Origin: Oscillospiraceae bacterium
GTDB taxonomy: Bacteria > Bacillota > Clostridia > Oscillospirales > Ruminococcaceae
NCBI GenBank assembly: GCA_031280965.1
Contig: JAITFZ010000002.1
Coordinates: 1-47,247 of the forward strand
DNA length: 47,247 nt
Direction of reading: 5' to 3'
Shown here: positions 33,051-40,486 of the stretch, piece by piece
How the letters are laid out: every line of letters begins with the position of its first letter
Position numbering within the stretch: the first letter of the stretch is position 1
Notes under the pieces: generated by a model
Seen by the model: the letters and a program-made list of their open reading frames with translations, nothing else
Database searches by the model: none
Told to the model about the DNA's origin: nothing
Program-made: the position numbers and the translations under genes

Positions 33051-33721
33051 TTACTTCTAAACACCTCTTTAAAATGGTGGTAAACCTCGCGTCCTCTTTT
33101 CTGACCGAAGCGCTTTACCGTATTTATATATAAATCGTGTGAGTTTTTCGCGCCGGAAATCAGCGCGTTTGCAATTTCGGTTTCTTCGTCTGTGGGTACG
33201 AATACAGGTGGCGGCGGTTCCATTGTTTCGTCTTGCGTTGATGTGCTGTCATCAGGAGGAGGGTTGTCCGCTTTTACAGCAGACTTCGCTAATTTTTCAA
33301 GTGTAGTCAGGCTTTTGTCCTTTTGTTTTTTCTGGGCTTCCGTCCACTGCAAAAGTGTGCGGATATTACTGAAACGCCTGATATTCGGCTCTACGCCGAT
33401 ATAGCCGCAATCCCAAAAGTCAACGATGAAATCATAGCCGTTGTCCTTGCTGATAATATAAAATTCGGCATCCGGGTCTTTGCGTATACGGAAGCCGAGG
33501 TAGCACGAAAGCTGAAAATCCAGCGCATTCTTTCCGCCGCGCTTGATTTTATAGTAACTAAGCTTCGATTTGCAAAACATCAGCTTATGCAGAATGTCAA
33601 ATGTAATCGAATCGGCGTTGTTACTGTAAAAAATTACAACCTCGTCCATTTCGGTAAGGTGGTCAACGCCCGTCATTCCTTCCGAATGTACGTTCTCGAA
33701 ATCAATCAGAAATACTCTCAT
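33047..33721 (-). CDS. NYN/PIN-like nuclease-fold protein, coupled to dnaA
   Basis: A 224-residue protein with an N-terminal PIN/NYN-type domain (about residues 1-125): MRVFLIDFENVHSEG gives the first acidic motif, VVIFYSNNADS the second, and FYIISKDNGYDFIVDF a later acidic motif. A proline-rich linker with charged residues follows (about 150-180), then a 40-residue C-terminal domain (ANALISGAKNSHDLYIN...). NYN proteins are usually RNases; activity here is inferred. Its stop overlaps the dnaA start, and it lies 48 nt after yajC, so all three are expected on one message. I do not know a described role beside dnaA. Confidence 0.75.
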   Translation of the reverse strand: MRVFLIDFENVHSEGMTGVDHLTEMDEVVIFYSNNADSITFDILHKLMFCKSKLSYYKIKRGGKNALDFQLSCYLGFRIRKDPDAEFYIISKDNGYDFIVDFWDCGYIGVEPNIRRFSNIRTLLQWTEAQKKQKDKSLTTLEKLAKSAVKADNPPPDDSTSTQDETMEPPPPVFVPTDEETEIANALISGAKNSHDLYINTVKRFGQKRGREVYHHFKEVFRSK

Positions 33722-33729
33722 AATTTTTC

Positions 33730-33755
33730 TTGTCGGGCGGCATTTGCCGCCGCTA
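33730..33755. repeat. Family-B palindrome between yajC and the NYN gene
   Basis: GGCGGC/GCCGCC hairpin with an ATTT loop, followed by GCTACA. It occupies nearly the whole gap between yajC and the NYN/PIN-like gene. Confidence 0.65.
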
Positions 33756-33769
33756 CATTTTTGCTCCTT

Positions 33770-34126
33770 TTAGTTGTCGTGTATGGTTCTGTTTTCCGCA
33801 ATCGCGCTTCTTAAAATCCGAATACGTGTGCGGTCGCCGCCTGTTTCAATCAGCACGGTATCGTCCTTAATGCTAAGAACCCGCCCGATTATACCGCCGG
33901 AGGTCACTATTTCATCGGCAATTTGCAGGGTTTCGCGCATTTCTTTTGTCTTTTTGGAGCGCTTGCGTTCAGGCCGAATCAGCAATAAATAGAAAACACC
34001 CACCAAAGCAATAAGCGGGAAAAAAGCTCCGAGCATGTCAAAAGCCCCGAGACTGCCGCCGGCACTGCCGTCAGCGGGCGCGGGCGCAAGGAGAAGCGCA
34101 TAATTCAAATAGCTTATAAAATTCAT
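33770..34126 (-). CDS. yajC: Preprotein translocase accessory protein YajC
   Basis: A 118-residue single-pass membrane protein of the Sec-associated YajC family. An alanine- and glycine-rich N-terminal segment leads into one helix (about residues 30-52), then RPERKRSKKTKEMRETLQIADEIVTSGGIIGRV, the usual YajC core (here abbreviated in family terms as RPxxK...GDxVxTxGGIxG). It is first in a unit with the NYN/PIN-like gene and dnaA. secD and secF, the usual neighbours, are absent. Confidence 0.9.
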   Translation of the reverse strand: MNFISYLNYALLLAPAPADGSAGGSLGAFDMLGAFFPLIALVGVFYLLLIRPERKRSKKTKEMRETLQIADEIVTSGGIIGRVLSIKDDTVLIETGGDRTRIRILRSAIAENRTIHDN

Positions 34127-34151
34127 TTAGTTCTGTCCTTTCGTTTGTCGC

Positions 34152-34173
34152 GGGCGGATTTTCATATCCGCCC
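34152..34173. repeat. Family-B palindrome in the yajC leader
   Basis: GGGCGGAT and ATCCGCCC are perfect inverted copies around a 6-nt loop. It lies between the promoter at 34182-34210 and yajC, so it is transcribed in the 5' leader of the yajC-dnaA unit. Confidence 0.75.
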
Positions 34174-34181
34174 CAATTTTC

Positions 34182-34210
34182 ATTATACCATTATATATAT
34201 AATATTTCAA
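34182..34210 (-). promoter_or_regulatory. Sigma-A promoter of the yajC-NYN-dnaA unit
   Basis: On the minus strand, TTGAAA (34205-34210), a 17-nt spacer and TATAAT (34182-34187). It is the only strong promoter I see upstream of dnaA on this strand. Confidence 0.8.
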
Positions 34211-34257
34211 GAGCTGTTTAAAATTTTCAGCGAATTGCACTGAAAATGCTCGAATGA

Positions 34258-35472
34258 TTAGCGGATTATGAAGCTTTCAACCCCCAAATCCCCGAATGTT
34301 CGCAGAATTTCCGATATTTCGCGGTCGGTAAGATTCTCGCGGTTCAGCTTTGGAGTGACAGAAAAACCGCCCGTTTGATTTACCGCCTGCTTATATAATA
34401 CATCAATAAGGCTCGAAATATCATTCGGCAGAACAAAAGAACTGCTCTCCCCGGTTTTATATTCCGTACCGAAGTCGTCCCTGCTGTAAACTAAGAGCAG
34501 CTCAAGTTCGGGTAAATCCCGTCTGCCCCGAAGCAGTTCGGCAGTATTGCTGAAGCCTGCGTAATTCTCCACTACATCTTTAAGGCTCATCTCCAAAATA
34601 AGGCGGGCATCGCCTGCGCTTTCAGATAACGCTTTCACGAATCCAACAAGCCCCTCAAAGCGTGTCGCGGCGGCTGTGAATTCAGGCGCAAGCACACCTA
34701 AGTCAAAACCACGGAAAAACGGGAAAATCGTGTTGGCTAATATAATGTCTGTGAACCCCGCATTTGAAAGTTCCCTGATTATGAATGCGTTATAGTCTCG
34801 TGTGCCTTGCAGAAAGGGGTTTGCCCAAAACTTTCCGCCGTTTTCAATGCGGTCATCTGCCCAACGCCCGCCTCCTGCCGCGAAAACGTAGGAAACGTCA
34901 TCTATTTCACCCGGCGCAAGACGGTCTGAAAGGGTGTTTACCCGCGCAACAGGCTTAACGCCCGTACCCTCGAAAGCCGCGTAAATCTGAGCGGCGGAGA
35001 GCGTTCCCCGTACAATTTCCGTGTCTCTTAAAAGCGCGTATTCACTATCAAAGTGCAGATGCCCCGTGCTGTCTTTCATTTCAAGCACGATGGCATTAAA
35101 GCCGTTGAGTTTAGCCTGTTGAATATAAGCGGCAAGCGACGTTGAGTTATCAAGTACGGATGAAGGAGCGACAATCGCGTTGAATCCTGCGACAGATGAG
35201 GGCTCGCCCGGCTCGGGGTCGTCGCCGGACGGCTCGTTATTTTCAGTCGGCTCGCCGGGAACATCGTGAGGGGAGGGTTCTTCGGGCGTGCTTGCGGGGT
35301 CGGCGTCCTGAAAATAATCATGAACAGCCTTACCCACATTCCAGCCTACAAATCCCAAGCCGGCAACAATAACAACGGTTGCGGCTATTTCAAGGAACTT
35401 ACGGGTGGAACCTTTGCGCCGTTTATAAAGGTTCCTCGACCTTTTTATTTTCCTTCCGTAACTTTTTGCCAT
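34258..35472 (-). CDS. Membrane-anchored putative glycoside hydrolase (DUF4015-like)
   Basis: A protein of about 404 residues. The N-terminus is basic, followed by one membrane helix (about 29-50), a low-complexity linker rich in Pro, Glu and Ser (about 60-95), and an extracytoplasmic domain. That domain shows NGFNAIVLEMKDSTGHLHFDS and VKPVARVNTLSD, like the TIM-barrel DUF4015 family of putative glycoside hydrolases. It is probably anchored outside the membrane and acts on the cell wall or polysaccharide. The ATG at 35472 is preferred because AAGGAT lies 8 nt upstream. It follows the RnfA-like gene by 21 nt, so it is in the Rnf-like operon. Confidence 0.75.
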   Translation of the reverse strand: MAKSYGRKIKRSRNLYKRRKGSTRKFLEIAATVVIVAGLGFVGWNVGKAVHDYFQDADPASTPEEPSPHDVPGEPTENNEPSGDDPEPGEPSSVAGFNAIVAPSSVLDNSTSLAAYIQQAKLNGFNAIVLEMKDSTGHLHFDSEYALLRDTEIVRGTLSAAQIYAAFEGTGVKPVARVNTLSDRLAPGEIDDVSYVFAAGGGRWADDRIENGGKFWANPFLQGTRDYNAFIIRELSNAGFTDIILANTIFPFFRGFDLGVLAPEFTAAATRFEGLVGFVKALSESAGDARLILEMSLKDVVENYAGFSNTAELLRGRRDLPELELLLVYSRDDFGTEYKTGESSSFVLPNDISSLIDVLYKQAVNQTGGFSVTPKLNRENLTDREISEILRTFGDLGVESFIIR

Positions 35473-35493
35473 AAGATTCAATCCTTAAATTAA

Positions 35494-36084
35494 TTATCTT
35501 GTTGCGTAACCCACAAAAGCATATAGCGCAAGCGAAATTATACCAACATAAACAAGCGTAATCGGCAGTCCGCGAAACGCCGCCGGAACAAGGTCGCTGT
35601 TAAGACGGGGATGGGCGATATAAAGAAGATAACCGGCAAGAAAGAAGCCGAGGCCCGTCCCGATTCCGAAGCCGATATAGCCCGAAAGCGCCGAGCCGAA
35701 CTGAGTGTTCAGAAACAGCGCGCCCAAAACCGAGCAGTTGAGAACTGACAAATGAACGTATGCTTTGATTCTTCCGAAAATTTTCGGTAAAAACCGCCAA
35801 ACCAAAATTAAACTCAGAATATAAATAAAACTTATTACAAGTATATATAAAAGAGGCATGAGTATACCGAAATACTCGAAATCGGAAAAATATAAATCCA
35901 AAACCCATGCAAGGACGGAAGAAAGCGTGGTTACGTAGGTAATCACAAGCGAAAAGCCTATAACATGCTCTTTCTTGCGGGAAGCGTAGATTAAGATATT
36001 CGGGCCGAGTGCGCGCTCGAAAATTGAATTTTGCAATAGAATTGCGAGCAGTGCGGCGTTGAAAAGAGAAGCGAAAAGCTGCAT
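35494..36084 (-). CDS. RnfA/NqrE-like membrane protein, cofactor cysteine missing
   Basis: A 196-residue protein with about six membrane helices and the overall RnfA pattern: ALLAILLQNSIFERALG at the start, ASRKKEHVIGFSLVIT, the NCSVLGALFLN helix and GYIGFGIGTGLGFFLAG. In RnfA proteins the first segment reads LGxCPFLG, where the Cys binds a [2Fe-2S] cluster shared with RnfE. Here it reads LGPNILIY (residues 26-33). The second cysteine (Cys117 in NCSVLG) is kept. Its start overlaps the RnfE-like stop by one base (TAATG). Electron transfer through this subunit is therefore doubtful. Confidence 0.8.
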   Translation of the reverse strand: MQLFASLFNAALLAILLQNSIFERALGPNILIYASRKKEHVIGFSLVITYVTTLSSVLAWVLDLYFSDFEYFGILMPLLYILVISFIYILSLILVWRFLPKIFGRIKAYVHLSVLNCSVLGALFLNTQFGSALSGYIGFGIGTGLGFFLAGYLLYIAHPRLNSDLVPAAFRGLPITLVYVGIISLALYAFVGYATR

Positions 36085-36725
36085 TATTTAGGCTCCCTTC
36101 TTTTTTGCGTATAGTTATAAATTGCGCGGCATATTCCCGCTAAAACACCTACGATGATAAAGCCGCCGAACGTGGTTTCAAGCGCCGGGATTTCAAACCC
36201 GACCTCTACGCTTACAGGCCCTATGGCAGAGTTGACGAATATATCTCGCAAAGCCCCCGTAACCATGCAAACAACAACAAAACCCGCAATATAACCCAGT
36301 AAATCGAGCAGCATCTGCATATAAGACAAATGATAAAACCGCGTTTCGGTTTTGGATAAAATCACGTGATTTATGACGAGTACGGGAAGATAAATCCCCG
36401 CCTTTATTATTGGCGCGTCTCCCATAATCGCTCGGCACGAAAGATATGCGGGAATATACAAAGCCGATGCGGCAACCGCGTATACAATTACCCGCACGGT
36501 ATAAACTAACTTTCTCGGGACAAGCCGGCAGAGCGCGACCGAGAAAAGCGTTATAAACGCGAAAACAAAAGAGATAGCAGCCGCGCTCTCGAAATCGGTT
36601 GCGCCGGCTATCACAGGTCCGATGAACAAGCCGCTCATCAAAACTATGTTTTGCCGAATCAGTCCGTCAGACGGACGACCTTTCAGGGTGCGAACTTCCG
36701 CGGGTTGTTCTTTTGGTGTAATCAA
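36084..36725 (-). CDS. RnfE/NqrD-like membrane protein, cofactor cysteines missing
   Basis: A 213-residue membrane protein with six helices and RnfE-like features (LIRQNIVLMSGLFIGPVIAGAT, IIKAGIYLPVLVINHVILSKTETRF). Typical RnfE reads GLCPxLAVT in the first helix and VNCxxLGRAE in the fourth; the cysteines ligate a [2Fe-2S] cluster. Here the first segment has no Cys and the second has His120 in place of Cys (INHVIL). It overlaps the RnfD-like stop (ATGA, 36722-36725) and the RnfA-like start. It is probably a structural relative with a changed function. Confidence 0.78.
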   Translation of the reverse strand: MITPKEQPAEVRTLKGRPSDGLIRQNIVLMSGLFIGPVIAGATDFESAAAISFVFAFITLFSVALCRLVPRKLVYTVRVIVYAVAASALYIPAYLSCRAIMGDAPIIKAGIYLPVLVINHVILSKTETRFYHLSYMQMLLDLLGYIAGFVVVCMVTGALRDIFVNSAIGPVSVEVGFEIPALETTFGGFIIVGVLAGICRAIYNYTQKRREPK

Positions 36726-38257
36726 AGCATATCCTCGCTGTTTTCAGAGTTTTCGATATTTTCTGTGAATTCGGGTTTATTCTCGATTTTAATTATATCT
36801 TTTGCGATTTCCTCAAAGTCGGTTATATCTATTTCGGTTTCTTTTTCAGGCTCGGGCTCGGGTTCAACATCTGTCAAAACATCGCTGATATTGATAAGCG
36901 GCGCGGTTTCGACAGTTTCGGGTGACTTTTTTGCAAACGTGCTTTTTATGCTTTCAAACAAAGTTTTAAACGAAGTAACGACAAAAGGAGTTTTGCGCTC
37001 GTCCGCATCGCTGTACGGAATAGGCAGGGCTGCATTGTTTCTTGTTTTTTCCCGCAGGCTTCCCGCTAATTCAATAACATACGTCAAAAGATTACGCTTT
37101 TTTCTGTTTATTTTAATTACCTTATTATCAATCGCGGGCATATGATAGTTTGAGAGGTCTAAATCTATTTCCATAGTTGCGGTAAGGTCGCCGTCGTAAA
37201 TTTTTCCGGACTTTGCGTCCTCGCTGAAACGTTCGTAAGCCGAGAGCTTCTCTTTCAGGGAATCTGCAAGACGCGCCGCGCCCGCGCTGACTCTTGCGGC
37301 GGCTATATCCATTCGGCAGGAAAGCGAGTTGGCAATAAGAAGCGCGAAGATAAACCAACCCTCAACCCTGCTTTTGAAAATTCCGTCGTCGCCGCCCCTG
37401 AACACGATAGTCAGCACACCGAGCAGAACGCCGTAATAAAGCCTGCCGAAAACGGTTTTCGGGATTGTCTGCGGGTCGTTCGCAAGGAACAACAGCGCGA
37501 AAAGCAGGTATCCGCCGACAAGCTCTCTTACCAACGCTCCGATTACATCATCGTAAAGCGGGAACAATAAACGCGAGATTGTAATTACGCTGAGAAATGA
37601 AACCGTAACCACAAACGAAACCGAACGCCGCAATAAAAGGCAGACAGCGGAAATAATAATTATAAGAACATGAGTTGTGCCGATAGGCCCCGGAAAGTTT
37701 CCGAGCAGAATATCTAAAGGCGCAATCGCGGGGAAAGCGCCCCTTCTAAGCAGAAAGTTTTCAATTCCGACGCTTGTCGGAACAGGAACATCGCCCAACA
37801 GCGGCAGATTTTCACCGACTGCCGGGAATAGAAGCATGTTCGCGGGATAGCATATAATAAGGAAAGCAAAAGCAACGGCAGTCGGGTTGAAGATGTAATT
37901 GTCCTTTCCGCCGAAGATGTGCTTAACGCCGATAGCAAGCGCGGAGCCGAAAACCAAAAGCGAAAAAGGCAGTGTTGCGGGCGACATAAGCGCAAGGCAC
38001 AAGCCCGAAGTAAACGTTGACAAATCGCGGGGATTATAGATTTTACGGGTGAAATAACAGCAGAGAATATCAACCGCAACGCTCGTCAGCACCGCAACGA
38101 AAGCAAGCCCGAACGAACGTGTTCCGCTTTGCAGAACCGCCATGCCGAGAAGCACCAGCAAAAATAAAAGCTGGTCGCCGTAAATATGTCGCGGCTTCCT
38201 CTTGAAAAAGGAAGTGTGACGCGGCTCTGTATCAATAAAATCCGGATTTGTACTCAT
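36722..38257 (-). CDS. RnfD/NqrB-like membrane protein with long cytoplasmic tail
   Basis: A 511-residue protein whose first 310 residues have the RnfD/NqrB layout of about 9-10 helices, with family segments KHIFGGKDNYIFNPTAVAFAF, LLGNFPGPIGTTHVL, FLANDPQTIPKTVFGR and GVLTIVFRGG. RnfD carries covalently bound FMN on a Thr in a DxxTxAT-like motif just before LLGN; here that stretch reads VPVPTSVGIENFLL, without the motif. The last 190 residues are hydrophilic and acidic, with DVEPEPEPEKETEIDI repeats, and are not part of RnfD. It is the first gene of the D-E-A trio. Confidence 0.78.
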   Translation of the reverse strand: MSTNPDFIDTEPRHTSFFKRKPRHIYGDQLLFLLVLLGMAVLQSGTRSFGLAFVAVLTSVAVDILCCYFTRKIYNPRDLSTFTSGLCLALMSPATLPFSLLVFGSALAIGVKHIFGGKDNYIFNPTAVAFAFLIICYPANMLLFPAVGENLPLLGDVPVPTSVGIENFLLRRGAFPAIAPLDILLGNFPGPIGTTHVLIIIISAVCLLLRRSVSFVVTVSFLSVITISRLLFPLYDDVIGALVRELVGGYLLFALLFLANDPQTIPKTVFGRLYYGVLLGVLTIVFRGGDDGIFKSRVEGWFIFALLIANSLSCRMDIAAARVSAGAARLADSLKEKLSAYERFSEDAKSGKIYDGDLTATMEIDLDLSNYHMPAIDNKVIKINRKKRNLLTYVIELAGSLREKTRNNAALPIPYSDADERKTPFVVTSFKTLFESIKSTFAKKSPETVETAPLINISDVLTDVEPEPEPEKETEIDITDFEEIAKDIIKIENKPEFTENIENSENSEDML

Positions 38258-38312
38258 TTAATGAATCCTTTAACATTAGTTTAATTGTGAATTATGCATT
38301 GGAGGAATGTTT

Positions 38313-39047
38313 ATGCAGATTGACATTTTATCGTCGAATACGCTGAAGCTTACACTCAGCAGACTTGATATGTTTGACCTTGACATAAAGTATGAGAGCC
38401 TTTCTGGGAAAAACCCCGAAACCAAGCGTCTTCTCGCTCATGTGCTGAAGTCAATCAGGTTAGACCAAAAGGTCGGCTTCGATTTTTCGTGTGAGCGGAT
38501 TTTCGTAGAGGCGTTTCCGCGTCCGGACGGCGGCTGTATGCTTTATGTTTCGAGCCTTGAATCTGACAGCGGTAAGAAAAAACGGACACACCCGAAACCG
38601 CGGGAAACGATTTACAACCTTGACGAGTCGCCGATTACAACACTTACGGGAGCCGCCTCTAAAGCGGGAGCCGTCTTTAAGACAGAAACCGCACATAAAA
38701 CAGAAGCTGTTTCAAAAGCGGCAAGCCTGAAACGTGAAAACTTAAAAACCCTGCTTATACTCGAAACGGAGGGCATGAAAGAACTCGGCTGTGCCTGTAA
38801 AAGTCTGTGCTTACAGAAAGAATGGGAACGTATCGGTTTTGAGAGCGCGCTGTATTTATCCGAAAAAGCCGAAAATAAATACAGGCTTATAATTAAAGGC
38901 GACAGCGGAAGACAGTCGCTGATTTCGGGAATTATAAAGGAATACGGCGAGCCGCTTCGCGGTGAGCGCGAGCTTATGCACACGAAGGAACATTTCAAGC
39001 CGCTCATAGAGGAGAATGCGGCGGAAAGATTAAACGAATTGTTTTAG
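38313..39047 (+). CDS. MecA-like adaptor protein
   Basis: A 245-residue protein resembling MecA adaptors, which bring substrates to ClpC. The N-terminal part (LSSNTLKLTLSRLDMFDLDIKYESL) and the two alpha/beta blocks around FDFSCERIFVEAFPRPDGGCMLYVS and LLILETEGMKELGCACKSL match the two-domain plan, separated by a charged, lysine- and threonine-rich linker (about 90-145). The ATG at 38313 is chosen because GGAGG lies 7 nt upstream. It is divergent from the Rnf-like operon. Similarity is by pattern, so the assignment is moderate. Confidence 0.65.
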   Translation: MQIDILSSNTLKLTLSRLDMFDLDIKYESLSGKNPETKRLLAHVLKSIRLDQKVGFDFSCERIFVEAFPRPDGGCMLYVSSLESDSGKKKRTHPKPRETIYNLDESPITTLTGAASKAGAVFKTETAHKTEAVSKAASLKRENLKTLLILETEGMKELGCACKSLCLQKEWERIGFESALYLSEKAENKYRLIIKGDSGRQSLISGIIKEYGEPLRGERELMHTKEHFKPLIEENAAERLNELF

Positions 39048-39059
39048 AGAGCAGGTGCG

Positions 39060-39722
39060 TTACCCCTGTGTTCCTGCGTTTCTGATTGTTTCCGCGGCTT
39101 TTTTCATGTCCGCGCTGTTTAGCAGATATGTTCCGACTACCGCCACGTTCGCGCCGGCAGAGAAGATAAGCGGCGCGGTAGAGTCGGATATTCCGCCGTC
39201 AACCGAAATATCAATAGGTACAGAAAGCCTGTCCGCTTCTTTGCGGACGGCATTTATTTTTAGAAGCGATTCTGCCTTAAAAGCCTGACCGCCGGCGCCC
39301 GGCTTCACGCTCATAATCAAAACCAAATCGCAAAGCGAAAGGTAAGGGAAAATTTTGCGGACATCGGTTTCGGGGTTAACCGAAATCCCCGCTTTAACGC
39401 CGAGGCTTCTAATCAGTTCAAGACACTTGAAAATATCGCCGCTGCTTTCTTCGTGAATGGTTATAATGTCGGAGCCGGCGCTTACGAAAAAAGGAATCAG
39501 CTTTGTCGGTTCGCTGACCATAAGGTGCGTGTCAAGCGGCAACACGGTATGCGGACGCAGGGACTTCACCATGTAATCGCCGAAAGTAATGCTTTCGGTG
39601 AAAACACCGTCCATAACGTCAATGTGAATCATGTCCGCGCCTGCCGCTTCGGCGCGCCGAAGCGCGTGTTCAAGATTTGCTAAGTCCGCATTCAAAATCG
39701 AAGCGGAAATTTTTACGCCCAT
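39060..39722 (-). CDS. rpe: Ribulose-phosphate 3-epimerase
   Basis: Pentose-phosphate enzyme interconverting ribulose-5-phosphate and xylulose-5-phosphate; 220-residue TIM barrel. Family motifs are ISASILNADLANLE, the metal-binding HIDVMDGVF, LDTHLMV, the VKPGAGGQAF loop and the catalytic VDGGIS. The ATG at 39722 is the codon at which the dispersed hairpin-RBS repeat ends; a start further upstream would only add repeat-encoded residues (PVKKGLYEN). It converges with the MecA-like gene 12 nt away. Confidence 0.95.
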   Translation of the reverse strand: MGVKISASILNADLANLEHALRRAEAAGADMIHIDVMDGVFTESITFGDYMVKSLRPHTVLPLDTHLMVSEPTKLIPFFVSAGSDIITIHEESSGDIFKCLELIRSLGVKAGISVNPETDVRKIFPYLSLCDLVLIMSVKPGAGGQAFKAESLLKINAVRKEADRLSVPIDISVDGGISDSTAPLIFSAGANVAVVGTYLLNSADMKKAAETIRNAGTQG

Positions 39723-39800
39723 ATTTTCATAAAGTCCTTTCTTTACCGGCGAGGAACGAAAGCAACGTTTTCCCCATTTCAATTATATTTTGTTTCAAAC
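39720..39800 (-). repeat. Hairpin-RBS repeat (family A), copy 7, before rpe
   Basis: Minus-strand full copy: GTTTGAAACAAAATATAATTG, arm AATGGGGAAAACG, arm CTTTCGTTCCTCGCC, then GGTAAAGAAAGGACTTTATG and AAAATATG joined to rpe. The mini-ORF reads M-K-I-W-A-stop across the rpe start. Confidence 0.92.
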
Positions 39801-39806
39801 TTATTT

Positions 39807-39834
39807 TAATAAAGTCTTTTCTTCGCCAACATGG
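39807..39834 (-). repeat. Degenerate second copy of family A upstream of copy 7
   Basis: CACCATGTTGGCGAAGAAAAGACTTTATTAA on the minus strand (shown in part) matches the right end of the element, but its ATG is changed to ATT. It suggests an older tandem pair like that before rsmG. Confidence 0.7.
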
Positions 39835-39869
39835 TGCTGTATTATTTATTTTACATGAACTGCTATAAA

Positions 39870-40486
39870 ACGTCAAGTGCCTAAATTAAAGAACATGATG
39901 CTATTTTTACGCAGAAAAACAACATGATGTTATTTTTCACATTCGGAATACAAAATAGTGTATATTTTGGCATTATTTTACAAATAAAGAAAAATAAGGA
40001 AAAAAGATACAATGCTTTATTTTTTACCATATTTTAGGGGATTATGTTAATTTCAGGCGATATTTTCACTTTTTCGACAAATATGAACATGAGAAAATCA
40101 CATTATGTCCCCGCTATGAATAAAGTCGAAAAAGCGCGCCAATCTCTGCATAAATCACATCATCATATTTATTAAACAAGTCGTGTGATTTTATTGTAAC
40201 TATCGGGGCGCTTCGACAACAGGGCTAAAACGCTGTATTAAACAGGCGTTTTACAGTATAACGGGTTCATGATGTTTTTTACAGACAGTAAAATAACCGC
40301 TTCATTTGATTATTTGTAATCAAAAATATTGAATCGGGCGATTATTGTATGCAAAAAAGCGGAAAGCGATTAATCTGTGAGTATATTACGCAACACAATA
40401 TACAAAATGTATAAGCTTGCAAAATGGAAAATTCTGCGTTATAATAAAAAAGATGCAAATAATTTAAAGGCGGGAAAAATAGAATT
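39870..40486. other. Structured, repeat-rich non-coding region of about 600 nt
   Basis: No credible gene is present. CATGATG-TATTTTT-like units occur at 39894, 39923 and 40268. AAATCACA occurs at 40094-40101 (GAAAATCACA), 40152-40159, and inverted at 40184-40191. GTCGAA (40125) can pair either with TTTTTCGAC (40070-40078) or with GGGGCGCTTCGAC (40205-40217). Hairpins lie at 40228-40253 (AAAACGC-TGT/ACA-GCGTTTT) and 40305-40324 (TTTGATTA/TAATCAAA). It could be an unassigned structured RNA, an origin-type region or a remnant; I cannot decide. Confidence 0.5.
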
